Of a stretch of 64,000 bases of DNA, positions 23,001 to 33,438 are shown piece by piece. Each line of letters begins with the position of its first letter. Within the stretch, counting starts at the first letter, position 1. The notes beneath the pieces were generated by a model. That model searched no databases. It saw nothing but the letters and a program-made list of their open reading frames with translations, and was not told where the DNA came from. Source of the stretch: Gadus chalcogrammus (lineage: Eukaryota > Chordata > Actinopteri > Gadiformes > Gadidae); NCBI RefSeq assembly GCF_026213295.1, contig NC_079413.1, positions 22,984,267 through 23,048,266 of the forward strand, given 5' to 3'. Both the position numbers and the translations under genes were made by a program.

Positions 23001-23198
23001 TTCCCCAGCCGCTCTCTGGAGCCCAACCAATGGAATGGCAGTGACCTCCACAGCTCCACCCTCTGGGGCGGGCCCAACTATTCCACTAGCCTATGGGGCG
23101 CTCCGAGTGGCAACGAGGGTGGGAGGATAAGCAGCCCTTCACCAATCAGCTCCTTCCTCCCGGTGGATCACCTGGCAGGGGGCGGGGACTCCATGTGA
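5299..23198 (+). CDS. tnrc6a: TNRC6A (GW182) microRNA-silencing scaffold, main coding span
   Basis: GW182 proteins bind Argonaute through Trp motifs and recruit PABP, CCR4-NOT and PAN2-PAN3, repressing microRNA targets in the cytoplasm. Twenty-one exons with consensus splice sites join here in one frame of about 1,856 codons (human TNRC6A is 1,962 aa, so only the N-terminus is lacking). Seen in order: a GW-rich half with about 44 Trp, the conserved [15 protein letters not shown] block, a UBA-like remnant, 29 Gln, the PAM2 core [10 protein letters not shown], the RRM and a C-terminus ending [11 protein letters not shown]. The [17 protein letters not shown] and [15 protein letters not shown] residues and the C-terminus match TNRC6A rather than B or C. 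Nearby ndufab1 agrees with human 16p12 synteny. Most early introns are phase 1 and split the Gly codon before a Trp. The conserved DGIVADES-type exon of human TNRC6A was not found between 13871 and 15917. Confidence 0.95.
7328..7517 (+). CDS. tnrc6a: tnrc6a GW exon
   Basis: Begins by completing a Gly codon before TGG (GWREGPG). It encodes GPGWGEP, PGWDNNK and NTWSNN and ends in phase 2 at CAG|GTGACT. The next intron is only 109 bp. Confidence 0.93.
7627..8204 (+). CDS. tnrc6a: tnrc6a GW exon with poly-Gly tract
   Basis: Contains about 14 Trp in GW/WG motifs ([30 protein letters not shown]). An uninterrupted run of 20 Gly (7790-7849) is encoded mainly by GGC, and a second Gly run lies near 7927-7943. 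The exon leaves in phase 1 at ACAG|GTGATG. Confidence 0.94.
8205..9191 (+). other. tnrc6a intron
   Basis: Contains an A/T-rich stretch (8288-8350) and a G homopolymer (8498-8513). No exon or known repeat recognised. Confidence 0.6.
9192..9353 (+). CDS. tnrc6a: tnrc6a GW exon ([10 protein letters not shown] block)
   Basis: Encodes GWMGGPIPA, then [20 protein letters not shown] and AAWGEPG, one of the best conserved TNRC6 blocks. It is 162 nt and phase 1 at both ends, so it could be skipped without a frameshift. Confidence 0.96.
9354..10283 (+). other. tnrc6a intron
   Basis: A G-rich run lies at about 9737-9789 and a T-run near 10160. Nothing else recognised. Confidence 0.6.
10284..10454 (+). 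CDS. tnrc6a: tnrc6a exon (KYNAGG...NTWNKN)
   Basis: It reads [20 protein letters not shown], matching the YNYKNVNMWNKN segment that follows the EPSPESIRR block in human TNRC6A. It is 171 nt, symmetric phase 1. The donor G|GTAGGC is followed at once by a CA/CG repeat. Confidence 0.9.
10455..12075 (+). other. tnrc6a intron with degenerate tandem repeat
   Basis: It starts with a mixed CA/CG repeat (10459-10540) that includes two copies of ACTGTGTCCAAACACACA. A degenerate repeat of about 20 bp (core TAATACAGGTTAGACTGAC) fills 11910-12039, close to the acceptor. The rest shows no feature I can name. Confidence 0.6.
11910..12039. repeat. Degenerate ~20-bp tandem repeat
   Basis: Six to seven imperfect copies of a unit with core AATACAGGTTAGACTG, twice interrupted by a related CAGACTGTAT variant. 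The array ends 36 bp before the 12076 exon. Confidence 0.85.
12076..12330 (+). CDS. tnrc6a: tnrc6a GW exon ([11 protein letters not shown])
   Basis: Encodes [31 protein letters not shown] (identical in part to human TNRC6A), a short Gly run, PTWGEE and PGWGGGG. It is 255 nt and phase 1 at both ends. Confidence 0.95.
12711..12871 (+). CDS. tnrc6a: tnrc6a exon ([11 protein letters not shown])
   Basis: It reads [24 protein letters not shown], equivalent to the EEEEDVEIGMWN block of human TNRC6A. The acceptor lies after a 14-C tract (12682-12695) and the exon ends in phase 0 at AAG|GTACGC. Confidence 0.94.
13213..13290 (+). CDS. tnrc6a: tnrc6a exon (UBA-like region, part 1)
   Basis: Encodes 26 residues, [16 protein letters not shown] then [10 protein letters not shown], corresponding to the EEAWINPFVKQFSNISF segment of human TNRC6A that leads into the UBA-like region. 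It is phase 0 at both ends. Confidence 0.93.
13701..13871 (+). CDS. tnrc6a: tnrc6a exon (UBA-like region, part 2)
   Basis: It reads [24 protein letters not shown] and ends [10 protein letters not shown], aligning to the RDSPEENV...LQDKRMEID and NPYFDK blocks. The UBA fold of TNRC6C is poorly preserved here (Gly/Met-rich insertion). The donor is AAG|GTAGGC. Confidence 0.93.
13915..14324 (+). mobile_element. Non-autonomous hAT element with BED-finger remnant
   Basis: It is flanked by identical GGCTGCAGTGAG copies (13903-13914 and 14325-14336), which contain the 8-bp target duplication expected of hAT. The ends are related inverted sequences (GGCCGGGACAA and TTATCCCAGCCC). On the + strand, around 14030-14095, one frame reads [21 protein letters not shown] then a stop. 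This resembles the start of a BED zinc finger from ZBED/hAT transposases. Only that fragment of transposase remains. Confidence 0.8.
15575..15680. repeat. Compound (CA)n/(CAGACA)n microsatellite
   Basis: (AC)n for about 48 bp, then about six ACAGAC repeats, then (AC)n again. Confidence 0.97.
15917..16027 (+). CDS. tnrc6a: tnrc6a exon ([14 protein letters not shown])
   Basis: It reads [18 protein letters not shown] then [15 protein letters not shown], matching the AAQPRGMQ...PNLRAQVPPPLLSPQ block of human TNRC6A. It is phase 0 at both ends. Confidence 0.94.
16128..16346 (+). mobile_element. V-SINE-type tRNA-derived SINE
   Basis: The head has a tRNA-like promoter with the B-box GGTTCGATCCC (16180-16190) after GAGGTAGAGCGGGTCG. 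The body carries the teleost core (CCCTGAGCGAGACGCC, CTGCTCCCGACGAGC, CGACTCCGCCGTCGG). The tail is GAGTCGCTGTCTGATAAATGCG. It lies within a tnrc6a intron in gene orientation and is not a functional tRNA. Confidence 0.85.
16416..16553 (+). CDS. tnrc6a: tnrc6a exon ([12 protein letters not shown])
   Basis: Encodes [32 protein letters not shown] and a Leu/Gln repeat, as in the [28 protein letters not shown] segment of TNRC6A, which separates this paralog from TNRC6B. It is phase 0 at both ends. Confidence 0.96.
16913..17065 (+). CDS. tnrc6a: tnrc6a exon with 29-Gln tract and tandem donors
   Basis: RFLL is followed by 29 Gln (16925-17011, mixed CAG/CAA) and [16 protein letters not shown]. This is the Q-rich domain. 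Two donors six bases apart, CAG|GTACAG (after 17059) and CAG|GTATGC (after 17065), are both in frame and differ by Val-Gln. Confidence 0.93.
17269..17440 (+). CDS. tnrc6a: tnrc6a exon (HLDPVLLKQ)
   Basis: It reads [20 protein letters not shown], then [17 protein letters not shown] and LNNFPL, matching the QLDPNLLVKQ...FLDN...[20 protein letters not shown] region. It enters in phase 0 and leaves in phase 1. Confidence 0.95.
17544..17672 (+). CDS. tnrc6a: tnrc6a exon ([12 protein letters not shown])
   Basis: [14 protein letters not shown] corresponds to GLNSNLNVNMDMN, followed by [20 protein letters not shown]. The acceptor has an 18-C tract (17521-17538) just before CTGCAG. Confidence 0.94.
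17673..18273 (+). other. tnrc6a intron
   Basis: No repeat or exon recognised. Confidence 0.6.
18274..18444 (+). CDS. tnrc6a: tnrc6a exon leading into PAM2
   Basis: [20 protein letters not shown] is the counterpart of [22 protein letters not shown]. It ends NTVTWPP with one base of the next codon, just before the PAM2 motif. Confidence 0.95.
18832..18972 (+). CDS. tnrc6a: tnrc6a PAM2 exon
   Basis: [20 protein letters not shown] then [20 protein letters not shown]. The EFxPGxPWKG core is the PAM2 motif that binds the MLLE domain of poly(A)-binding protein. It is nearly identical to human TNRC6A. The exon is followed directly by the 20-bp minisatellite intron. Confidence 0.97.
19009..19919. 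repeat. 20-bp minisatellite, ~45 copies, carrying donor-like motif
   Basis: The unit core is CAGTGGTACTGGGTGAGTCT, with C/T and A/G variants giving GTGAGT or GTGAGC. It fills nearly the whole intron between the 18972 donor and the 19961 acceptor. Each unit presents GG|GTGAGT, a strong match to the 5' splice consensus. Confidence 0.98.
19961..20068 (+). CDS. tnrc6a: tnrc6a exon ([19 protein letters not shown])
   Basis: [20 protein letters not shown] then [15 protein letters not shown], aligned to [23 protein letters not shown] of human TNRC6A. It is 108 nt, phase 1 to phase 1. Confidence 0.96.
20329..20376 (-). repeat. SINE tail fragment
   Basis: CATTTGGCAGACGCTTT...AAGCGACTGA is the teleost SINE 3' tail in reverse orientation; only the tail is present. 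Confidence 0.6.
20548..20793 (+). CDS. tnrc6a: tnrc6a exon ([12 protein letters not shown])
   Basis: Encodes SKWSPGS with a Gly run, [34 protein letters not shown] and [15 protein letters not shown], matching TNRC6A's [15 protein letters not shown] and [12 protein letters not shown]. The acceptor has an 11-C tract. Confidence 0.96.
20824..21875. repeat. 55-bp minisatellite, ~19 copies
   Basis: Units begin CCTATATAGAGGAACCTAGG and continue through AAAGGGGGCAGGACAAGGGG. About 14 are near-perfect and the rest (from about 21595) degenerate. The array fills the intron before the first RRM exon. Confidence 0.97.
21934..22019 (+). CDS. tnrc6a: tnrc6a RRM exon 1
   Basis: [16 protein letters not shown] then [13 protein letters not shown]: the first beta strand of the RRM. 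It enters in phase 1 and leaves in phase 0. Confidence 0.96.
22132..22271 (+). CDS. tnrc6a: tnrc6a RRM exon 2
   Basis: [20 protein letters not shown], then [20 protein letters not shown] and AQKSLHM, the RRM core, nearly identical to human TNRC6A. The acceptor is preceded by a (TG)n run (22101-22124), an unusual splice context. The final ATG is split across the intron. Confidence 0.97.
22850..23198 (+). CDS. tnrc6a: tnrc6a last coding exon
   Basis: It completes the RRM ([24 protein letters not shown]) and gives the C-terminal silencing region with [46 protein letters not shown] and the terminus GGGDSM. TGA is at 23196-23198. The terminal motifs are TNRC6A-like. Confidence 0.97.
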
Positions 23199-24098
23199 GC
23201 TGCCTGTCAATCACACAGGCGTCGGCTCGGGGTCAGTAAAGAAATCCTTTAATCACGCGTAGAATTATTTCTTTTTTTGAAAATCTTAAAAAAAAAAAAA
23301 GGTAGTTAAAAAACAATGGCACTAGTTGGACTCTCACTAACAAGATAATACAAACCAACAGGGCCTCCCCTGTGGAAAACAAAGTTACCTTTTCTCTCTC
23401 TCTGCACATATGTCCACTTTGTTTTAGCCCAAAAACATATCAGTCAGAATACTTGAATCATGCAGGCCAATTCTATAATGTGAACGGATGGATATTCGCT
23501 TCCAGGTAGTGAGTGCTCTTTCATACTGAAAAAAAAGCTTAAATCGATCGCATTATTATGTTATTTTTGTTTCACTCATGTTTATTGGAATTCCAATTAT
23601 TTTATTTCAACGTTTCATTCTTTTTTTTTTTTTTTTTGCATTTGTTTGCTGACAATGTTGGAGTATGAGCTTTTTTTTTTTTTTTTTTAACTTTGCACTG
23701 AATGTGTTTTTTTTCTCTCAGTATATATAATCTGCAATATAGAGGGAGCAGCCAGTTTTTCCAGTGTAGCTGTTTACTCATTGAGGTCCTTACCGTGTGT
23801 GTATACGTGTGTGTGCGGGTGTGCGCGTGTGCGTGACCATGTACGTGTGTGCGTGTGCGTGGCCACACGCGTGTGTTCGCTCTCCTCTGCCTTGGCACGC
23901 CTACCTTACTGCGTTGTCGTGGTGATCAACCGATAGGTGAAAACGAAGTTTAAAAAAAAAAAAAAGCTGACGTAGGAGGGTTATCTGATATTAAAAAGTG
24001 ACATTAAAAAGTATTGCACCAATTTTGTGTTTTAAAACTAAAGAACGTTGAGCTCTGCAGTGCACAGGACTGTAGCCGCGCTGGGAATAGCAAGCCCT

Positions 24099-24270
24099 GC
24101 CTAGCCTATTGTATGGGGGCGGGGCCTTCCTAGCAAGCCCCGCCTATCCTATTGTACGTGGGTGGGGCCTTCCTAGCAAGCCCCGCCTATCCTATTGTAC
24201 GTGGGTGGGGCCTTCCTAGCAAGCCCTGAGCATCCTGTTGGATGTGCGTGAGGACTTTCTAGCAAGCCCC
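24099..24270. repeat. 43-bp tandem repeat, 4 copies
   Basis: Four 43-bp copies (core CCTATTGTACGTGGGTGGGG), the last diverged. Homology to the right palindrome arm stops inside the fourth copy at 24236, where the other arm meets the N gap. Confidence 0.93.
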
Positions 24271-24888
24271 CCTGGTGCCCCCTCTAGTGGGCAAGGAGGG
24301 GAACAGCACTTTCAGAATAGGCTTTCAATGTTGTTTTGGAGGTGCCACACTGCAACCTCTTGTTTACAAGACTTCGGAGGCAGAAGGTGTGTTCATTCTT
24401 CCTTCATTTTAAAAGAGAAAAATGGAATAAAATAAGCAAAAAATACAAAAAAAAAAAAAAAAATACGAAAAACGTTCTACAAAAAAAATAAAATTACCAA
24501 AAAATAGACAGAAAAAAACGAATTTAAAACTGTTATTGAGGATGAAGACAATGCTTTGTAAACTCTGGGAATTCGGATCAGTGTTTTTGGCCATGGCGTT
24601 GGTTTTTTGAACTATTCCTCTTTTTTTTGTCTGCTAAATAACCAGCGATGGTTCTCAGGAAATCAAGCCAGTTCCCCTGTCCCCTGTGTAGTTTAATAAT
24701 AATAATAATAATAAACTACTACTCCTTGTAGGAAAGGAAAATCCAACTTCTAGCACTGAAAACTACGTATAGGTCTGTAAGTTTTGTTGTGTTTTTTTTT
24801 TCTTCTCTGCCAAATAACTGCTTTAAAGCTGCAGATGCTCGTCATCCTGCTGTCCGCAACACGCTCCTTTCACCCCCCCCCCCCCCTT

Positions 24889-25080
24889 CCATGTCCCCCC
24901 CCTCCCCTCGGAGAAGCTCCCTCCATGTCCCCCCCCTCCCCTCGGAGAAGCTCCCTCCATGTCGTCCCCCTCCCCTCGGAGCAGCTCCATCCATGTCCCC
25001 CCCCTCCCCTCGGAGCAGCTCCTTCCATGTCCCCCCCCTCCCCTCTGAGCGTCTCCTTCCATGTCCCCCCCCTCCTTGTC
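24889..25080. repeat. ~34-bp C-rich tandem repeat
   Basis: About 5.5 units with core CCCTCGGAGAAGCTCC and poly-C spacers of varying length, in the 3' UTR. The mirror copy at 53070-53265 has altered unit lengths. Confidence 0.9.
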
Positions 25081-27199
25081 CCTCCTTCCTTGTCCCCCTC
25101 CCCGAGGAGTGGCCGGTCCAGGCCCGCTGCTCGCTCTCTCGCCTGCCCTAGCTCTCGCTCATGCCTTCTCTTGCTTCCATGCTTTATTTTCCTGTCCCTG
25201 CTGCCCCCCCCCCCCCCCCCCCCACTCGCCGACCCAACCAGAGGAATCTGTGTGGCCTGTTTGTTTTCTGTCAGCGTGTGCATGTGACCGAGTCACTGGC
25301 TCACTATCAAGTGGGTGGTTTGTTCGTAAATTCAGAGAAAAAAAAAAACCAAGAGAAGAGGCAAAACCTGTATCTATGCATACTGTAACGCCTCTCGCAA
25401 AGCCCAGAGAGAGAGGCACTTTCCTTTCTTCTCTTTTTCGTTGTCTTTTCTCTTTCCACGTTTCACAAGTGTTTTTAAAAATGTCTAAGTATACAATGCG
25501 AACCATTAATGACCTTCTTGTGAATCGCTCTCACTGTCACAAAGTAATGTGTTTGAGGAAAGCAAAGGTTGACAAAAAAAGAAAAAAAAAGCTATGAAAA
25601 AAGAAGAAAACCCAGAAAAAAAAAAGGAAACCAAACAAAATTATTTAGTCTTGCTCTATATATTTTTAACGGTGCAAAAGTCGTCCACATTTCATTGCCT
25701 TGATTCTAATTGTGTCCGAAGATGCAACAATAAGTCAAGTGGCTTTTACCTGTTTACAAATAGAATATGATTGTATTGTTGTACACATTTTTTTCTCCTT
25801 AAGAGGGGTTGTGGAGGGGCAGCATCTTAAACTATTGAGCTGACTGATCTCGTCTCTCAACTACATACTGTGCGAGAGTAAGTGTATGGGGTTGCTGCTC
25901 TGTACTCGATTGTGTGTTTGTGCCTGTCTGTGTGGCAGGGAGGGGGACAAGAAATCCAACACGAGTGATACAAGTCATACAACACAGACTTTACCTAGAA
26001 CAGTGATTGTTTAGTGGACAAAGATGCACAATATTCTGGGGTGGGGACTGAGAAATCAACATTAGGCTAAGCCATGGACCTTAATTTTGCGATCATTTGA
26101 TTTTGCGAGTGTATTTTCAAGCTGTTTTGTAGATTTGAAATCCCTCCCCTCCTTCCCGTAGTAGTTCTGAGTAGCTTGCGTTGTTTTTGTGTATTTCAGT
26201 TTGAACCGTGAATATTCTATTTAAGAAACCTTCCAAGGCATATGCAGTCATGCGACGGGCCCTCTTGAGTATTAGCCAGACTTGACCGTGGTGTGTGCCA
26301 GTATTCAACCGCTCTTTACCAAATATATATATATATATATAGAACTTAATCAATCAAAACTGAAAAGCAAAAGATACGTTTACCTTTAATTCCAGATCTT
26401 GTTGCTGAACAAATCTCTATATTCGTATATATTGCTTGTGTTTTTGTTTTTTGTTTTGTGCGTGTTTGTTGGACAGATTTACAAGGCAGAACTCCCTAAC
26501 TATTTTCATCATTCATTATTGCGAGTTAAACGAAGAATCCTTGGGATTTTGCACTTGTAGTGGATTACAGCCGATGGCTAACGGAAAGCTGTGTGTGAAC
26601 ATGTTGGGGGTGGGACTTATGCTATTTACAACTAGTTAGAAGAAGCTGTACTTGAGAGTGATTTTTCTGACAGGGTAACGTGTTTGTGTGACTGCCTGCG
26701 TCTTCGCTGCGTGCCGGTAGGCTCGTTGGCAGTGCTCCAGGACTTTGTGTTTGTGTTTCTAATGGCTGACGATGGAAGAGGGTGGGTCCCTTAAGCTTCA
26801 GGAGCCAGCCTTTATAACCGGGCCCCTCCTCTAAGCCGGTCGCCTCCCCCTTTCCCCGGCATCCAATCATCATTCTCGTTGAAATGACCCAAACATTACC
26901 CGTGGTTTCTAATCGCTTTTCAAATGGTTGGTTTCTCGAAATTGTTTTTTCCGAACTATGTCGCTCGTCCCCATCTTCTTAAGAGGGACAACATTTTGGT
27001 GTGTAATGCTAGTGTTTGGAGACTCTTGAATTAACTGCGTAGTGTTCTCTAGATCAGTCAAGTGTTAACAGTGATTACCGTGAAGCCTGGGCTGCAGCTG
27101 GCCCCTAGTTTGATGACCGGGGATTGCCCCAATCACTGAGCTGGTGTTGGCCCCTTCATTTATTTATTAGCCTTGGCAATTAGTCGGGAAGGAACAAAG

Positions 27200-27227
27200 C
27201 CCCCCCCCCCCCCCCCCCCCCCCCCCC
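27200..27227. repeat. Poly-C homopolymer (28 nt)
   Basis: Uninterrupted C run in the tnrc6a 3' UTR. Its mirror at 50920-50956 is a longer G run broken by a T. Confidence 0.97.
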
Positions 27228-29068
27228 AGAACAAGAACCATCATGTCTTTAATGCTCCCTGTTGCTGTTGCTGCCGTCATGTCGGCCATCTTTATATCGT
27301 GTATTGTTTTGTGTCGCTGTAGCGATCCAACTGTGGTTCCATACGGATGGTCTCCAGGCCTAGTCTACCGCTGGTGCTGCATACAACCGTGTGTGTGTGG
27401 GTGTGTGTGTTAGATGGAGAGACCTTGAACTCTGTCATGCCAAATCCAATGGGGGGGGGTAGTAAAGAGAACTAGCAAGAAGTTAAAGAAAGGGATTGAT
27501 TTTAATGGTTGGTTCTTGTTTGGATGTAAATACTTTTGTTTGTGTCTGTGCGCTGAAGATGCTGGATAACGTTTAAATGCTTGAAGACAAAAAGTCCTTG
27601 GCAAAAGGAAAATGTGAGGAAAACTAGTTTTTCCGATAAATCGGGGGGGGGGGGGGGGGGGGTGACGAAACGCCACAAGCAATGTACAATCCCTCTGGGC
27701 TGCCTAGCCGCCCCTAGGGCCTGAACTGGGGGGGGGGGGGGCGATAATACTACTTGTTCTAATGTCGATATTCTCCTATATCCTTTATCCTCAGAGCAGA
27801 TCTGACACATATTTCAGTAAGCTTTGTGCAGGCGCACACTGTCTTATAAAGAAAAAAAAAAAACACGTTTTATTTGACTTAACAAAAATGATAAACTGTG
27901 AGTCTTGCCTGTCCTTCTCTCGTCATTTTGCAGTTACACATGAACACACACAAACCCTTAAAGCTTTAGTATAACCAGCACAAAGACTTGGGGGGGGGGG
28001 GGGGTTATGCTCAGAGAGACTATGCAGTGGAGTGTTACAAAAAAATAAAATCCCAGGCTTCCATGTCCGCCCTGGGTTTTTAGTGTGTGCTTGAAAAAAA
28101 TCCTATTTTATACCAACGTACAGTTGAATAATTACCTTAAAACTGAATCCTGTCGTGCCATTGTTTGAGAAAAATTCATATTGACATTAATAATGGTAAT
28201 AACATTGAGGGGTTGGGGCGGGGGACGTCGAATCCATGTAACCTAGCAACCATCAGGCCAGTTGTAGCAGTAACGGCGAAAAGGTTACGATTTGCAAAGT
28301 CCCACCCTCCCGCCTCCCCCCCTCCCAGACTCGTCTCCTCGATAACTGACTGATGTGTGAAATTGCACATTTTCATGACTACATTGTTTTATTTTATATA
28401 TATCTACATTATATATATATATATATATATATATGCGAGCGATAGAGATTCCGCAATCCAGTGTGTATTCTGATCACCTGTAAACCAGTTATGCACATTG
28501 CTTTGGGAGACTGTTTAAACTATATATATATATATACACACACGTATGTATTGAGACGATTTACAAAGCGTACAATGTCTATAATCGGGGAGAAGTTGCT
28601 CGCCTCTCGCTTACAAACGGAAAATAAATGGGGAGGGTGCATACTTTTTTTAAAAAGTCTTCCTCTGGTCATCTTTTAAAAAAGGAATTTATCTTAAACT
28701 TTGGGGGAGGGAAACTGCACTTTTCGAAGGACAATCTTTCTTTGTGTATAAACAATTGACAAAAGATACAAACCATACGTCGCCTGACATTACAAGGTAT
28801 AGAAAAACAACTCCATTGTGCTCTAATTATGAATGTCTCCTCTGATGCTGTTTCATTTTATCCTTTTTAATTTTCCTTATTTTGTTGCTTGGTTTGTTAA
28901 TTATTTTTTTCTTTCTGGATTTTAGTGCTCTTGAGAAATCCGTACTAGGTTGTAGAGTAGTCGGTATTAGGTCTTCTGTTGGCTGTACTCTGTATACTGA
29001 TAAGTGTTGGTAATCTCCTGGCCCCCAGTGGTCAGCATACAAAGCTGTATAACTTGGGTACAACCCTC

Positions 29069-29074
29069 AATAAA
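29069..29074 (+). terminator. Distal poly(A) signal of tnrc6a
   Basis: AATAAA followed within 30 bp by a GT-rich element. It is about 500 bp from the convergent end of ndufab1. Confidence 0.6.
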
Positions 29075-29599
29075 GGACTAACTGTTGAGTGGCCACCGTC
29101 TCCTTTCCTGTTTCTTCTCCACCCATCCACGAGTTTCACTTTTTTTGGGGGAATCAGTGTCTGCATTATGTTTTTTTATGGGGCCTCAATTGTCAACTTT
29201 CTTTTCAAAAAAACTGCCTGAATTTACACAGGTTTTGGTTACAGGGGGTCCTGCAACTGATAGGGACAGTATTGCGGACGCCATTTTGTAACACCGTCCC
29301 ACCAAATTGTGCAGATTAGGATATAAACCAGACCTCATTGACTTAAACCCTGCAGTACTAGGCATCATGGGTCAGGAAATTCTAACAGGGATTCTTGGAA
29401 TCATTGAAAAATGACATCCGCTTTAATCCGGTACTCATGAACTGGGGTTTACCCAAATTCTTGTTATGCCGTTAACAAACGAAGGTGCCATTTATAACAT
29501 TAACCAGAAACATAAGTTTCACAACTAGATATCCTTTGTCTTTATTGGTCAGACAAATACAGAACAAAGATGATGTGAACATTGTTTTAATTCCTCAGG

Positions 29600-29715
29600 C
29601 TTCCAAGGCATAGACATGTTTATTTAAATACAGTAGGGGAAAAAGGTAGGGAACACAAGTGGACCGACTCTTCCGAACTTCCTGGAAGGTCGAGTTAAGG
29701 AGGATCAACCGGCAT
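29600..29715 (-). other. ndufab1: ndufab1 3' UTR exon
   Basis: On the minus strand the acceptor TTTCCAG follows a (CTTT)n tract and the exon starts ATGCCGGTTGATCC. The poly(A) signal AATAAA is at 29624-29619 and cleavage is expected near 29600. The exon is entirely untranslated. Confidence 0.7.
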
Positions 29716-30084
29716 CTGGAAAGAAAGAAAGAAAGAAAGAAAGAAAAGGTAAGGGCTCGATGCTTTCAAACACGATTTCCCAAGACAATTCATAATATAT
29801 AGCTGATGCATTGCAAATCAACTGTAAACTACACCTGTTAAAAGGTGCCGTTTAGAATTGTGGCAGAAATGTGTTTTAAATTACAGTATGAACAATTTAT
29901 CCTGTTATATGGCGAGCCCATGTTTTTACAATGCATAGAATGACCTAGTTTTAGAGTAAATTAACTGAATTAGGATGACAAGGCTCATCTCTTGACACTT
30001 GGCCTTTCAATGCCATCATACACTAACGTTTTGGTAGAACTCGTCTCACTTGGAGGTGATCAGTTGAGTGCTAGATGCCACTAA

Positions 30085-30168
30085 ATACTACACACTTCCC
30101 CTTAAATACTACACACTTCACCTTAAATACTACACACTTCACCTTAAATACTACACACTTCACCTTAA
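30085..30168. repeat. ~21-bp tandem repeat, 4 copies
   Basis: Four copies of TAAATACTACACACTTCACC with one variant, in the last ndufab1 intron. The mirror copy at about 48030-48115 has lost one or two bases in several units. Confidence 0.92.
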
Positions 30169-30226
30169 ATGTTTTGGAATGTAGGTGAATGAAGCGCAGA
30201 GATACTTGCCTGAAGTATGTGACAAA

Positions 30227-31859
<1,633 letters not shown>

Positions 31860-31883
31860 GATTGAGAGAATGCTGCTCGTTGC

Positions 31884-31895
31884 CTCCCAGCATGC
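31884..31895 (-). promoter_or_regulatory. ZNF143-type motif at the ndufab1 start
   Basis: CTCCCAGCATGC on the + strand, 25-36 bp upstream of the ATG, matches the core of the ZNF143/THAP11 site (TTCCCAGCATGC) common in promoters of housekeeping and mitochondrial genes. Its function here is inference. The right-arm copy keeps it. Confidence 0.45.
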
Positions 31896-32009
31896 AATGC
31901 GCGACAAGGCGGTGGGTGCCTGCAGACTGTTAGTGGGCGTTACTTTATCCTGGGAGGGTGGGCGGTTCGACACCAAGGCGTGCGATTGGTTGATCGAAGC
32001 GTTCGTCAA

Positions 32010-33438
32010 CCTCGTTATGTAGCCTTCACGCTGACGTCAAGGAGAGTTGCAATCATGGACCTGGTTGCAATACGTTGAAATTGTGTATTTGAGAGCACGA
32101 TGGACTGAATGAAGTTGAAACCATGGCTAAACAATAGATAATGCATACCAAGGAAGTTGAAAATCGTTTACATTGGCAATAGCCATATAAATGCGCATTA
32201 GGAATAAATACCATTTAAAAAAATAAGTATGAACAAATATGTAAACACTGTTTAATTGTTGCACTGCAGTTGGTTTGTTGGCATGGAATACATTCGGGTT
32301 TTTCATTTGATCCCCACTACACACTATCACGTAGCACAGACGTTAAGACGTTGAAGGCTGAGCTGAGGCCTTGAGAGCTTGAGGCTGATTTAGCCATCAT
32401 GGAGGAATATCCCATACAAAAAATATATGATCTTAAAGAACCAGTAGATGGCGGCAGATCCTCACTACTTCCTGCAAATGGAATCATATAAAAGTGAACA
32501 TTGGGATAATACTGCGAATGCAACGTTAGAACATGAAATGGAATAAACATAGACTTTACCGTCGAGGCTAAGGTTAAAAGAATCTTAAATTTCTCCAAAA
32601 AATAAGGGTAAATGATTAAGAACAACCTAATATGAACCCAAACAGAATAATATTAAAGTGACCATACCTACTGTTAATTGTAATAATAATAACAATGATC
32701 AAAACCTCAATACGGATAAAGGCAGAAAAATATGACCAATCTGATGAAATGGGTGTGAAATAATGCTTATACCTTTTTATCTTCACCTGAATCATATTTA
32801 TAGGTGCTGTAACTAAAATTTTAGAGCTATAATTTGAGTGTGATTTTTTTATGCTATTAGAGAGTGAAATATACCTTGAGAGTTTCTGCTATGAGTTTAC
32901 TGCTCCTGACTCTAAAGGGCAAAGTCGATTTTTTGAATTTTTTGGTCTAATAAGTTGAATAAAGAAAAAATCCTGAGGTATTTGTCTAAGTAACGTTAGA
33001 AAAAACCTTTTTAAGCTTTAAAAATGGTCACTAACGTGTCGAATTTTATTTTTATTTATTCAAGCGATAAATACGTTTATTTGTCTATAAAAAAATAATT
33101 GGAGGTAGCTTCCGTCCAGCCACAGTACTTCCGTCCCGCCTGGGTGTTCTGTCACGCCAGGGTGTTGTTCTCCGGGGCTGCAGCTGGATACGATTGGAGT
33201 GTTCTCGTGAACGACACCTCATGCCGCTCTTGTGATTCTACTTCCGTTCGGCAACTCGGGCGAGATTTTGATAATAGATTTGCCCAGTTGGTGACGTATG
33301 GTTTACTAGTGATGCGCATGAACATAGCGGAACATGAACGTTTTACCCAATATAAAAGAATCAACCATCATATCACGTACTTTACTATTGATTGACGTTG
33401 TAACCGTCTGCTGGCATCGACTTTGCTCACGTTGTGTA
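32010..33438. other. Intergenic, left arm
   Basis: No gene recognised. At about 32780-32860 lies the tail of a dispersed repeat (inverse of CACTCAAATTATAGCTCTAAA) also seen near 54560 and 60860. Confidence 0.5.

Larger units (their letters stand above)
23199..29095 (+). other. tnrc6a: tnrc6a 3' UTR
   Basis: No coding exon follows the stop. The interval contains long A, T and C homopolymers, (AT)n at 26322-26340 and 28413-28434, and internal AATAAA hexamers (for example 24426). The last good poly(A) signal, AATAAA at 29069-29074, is followed by a GT-rich stretch. The UTR would be about 5.9 kb if that last site is used. From 24236 onward the sequence recurs inverted in the right arm of the palindrome. 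Confidence 0.7.
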
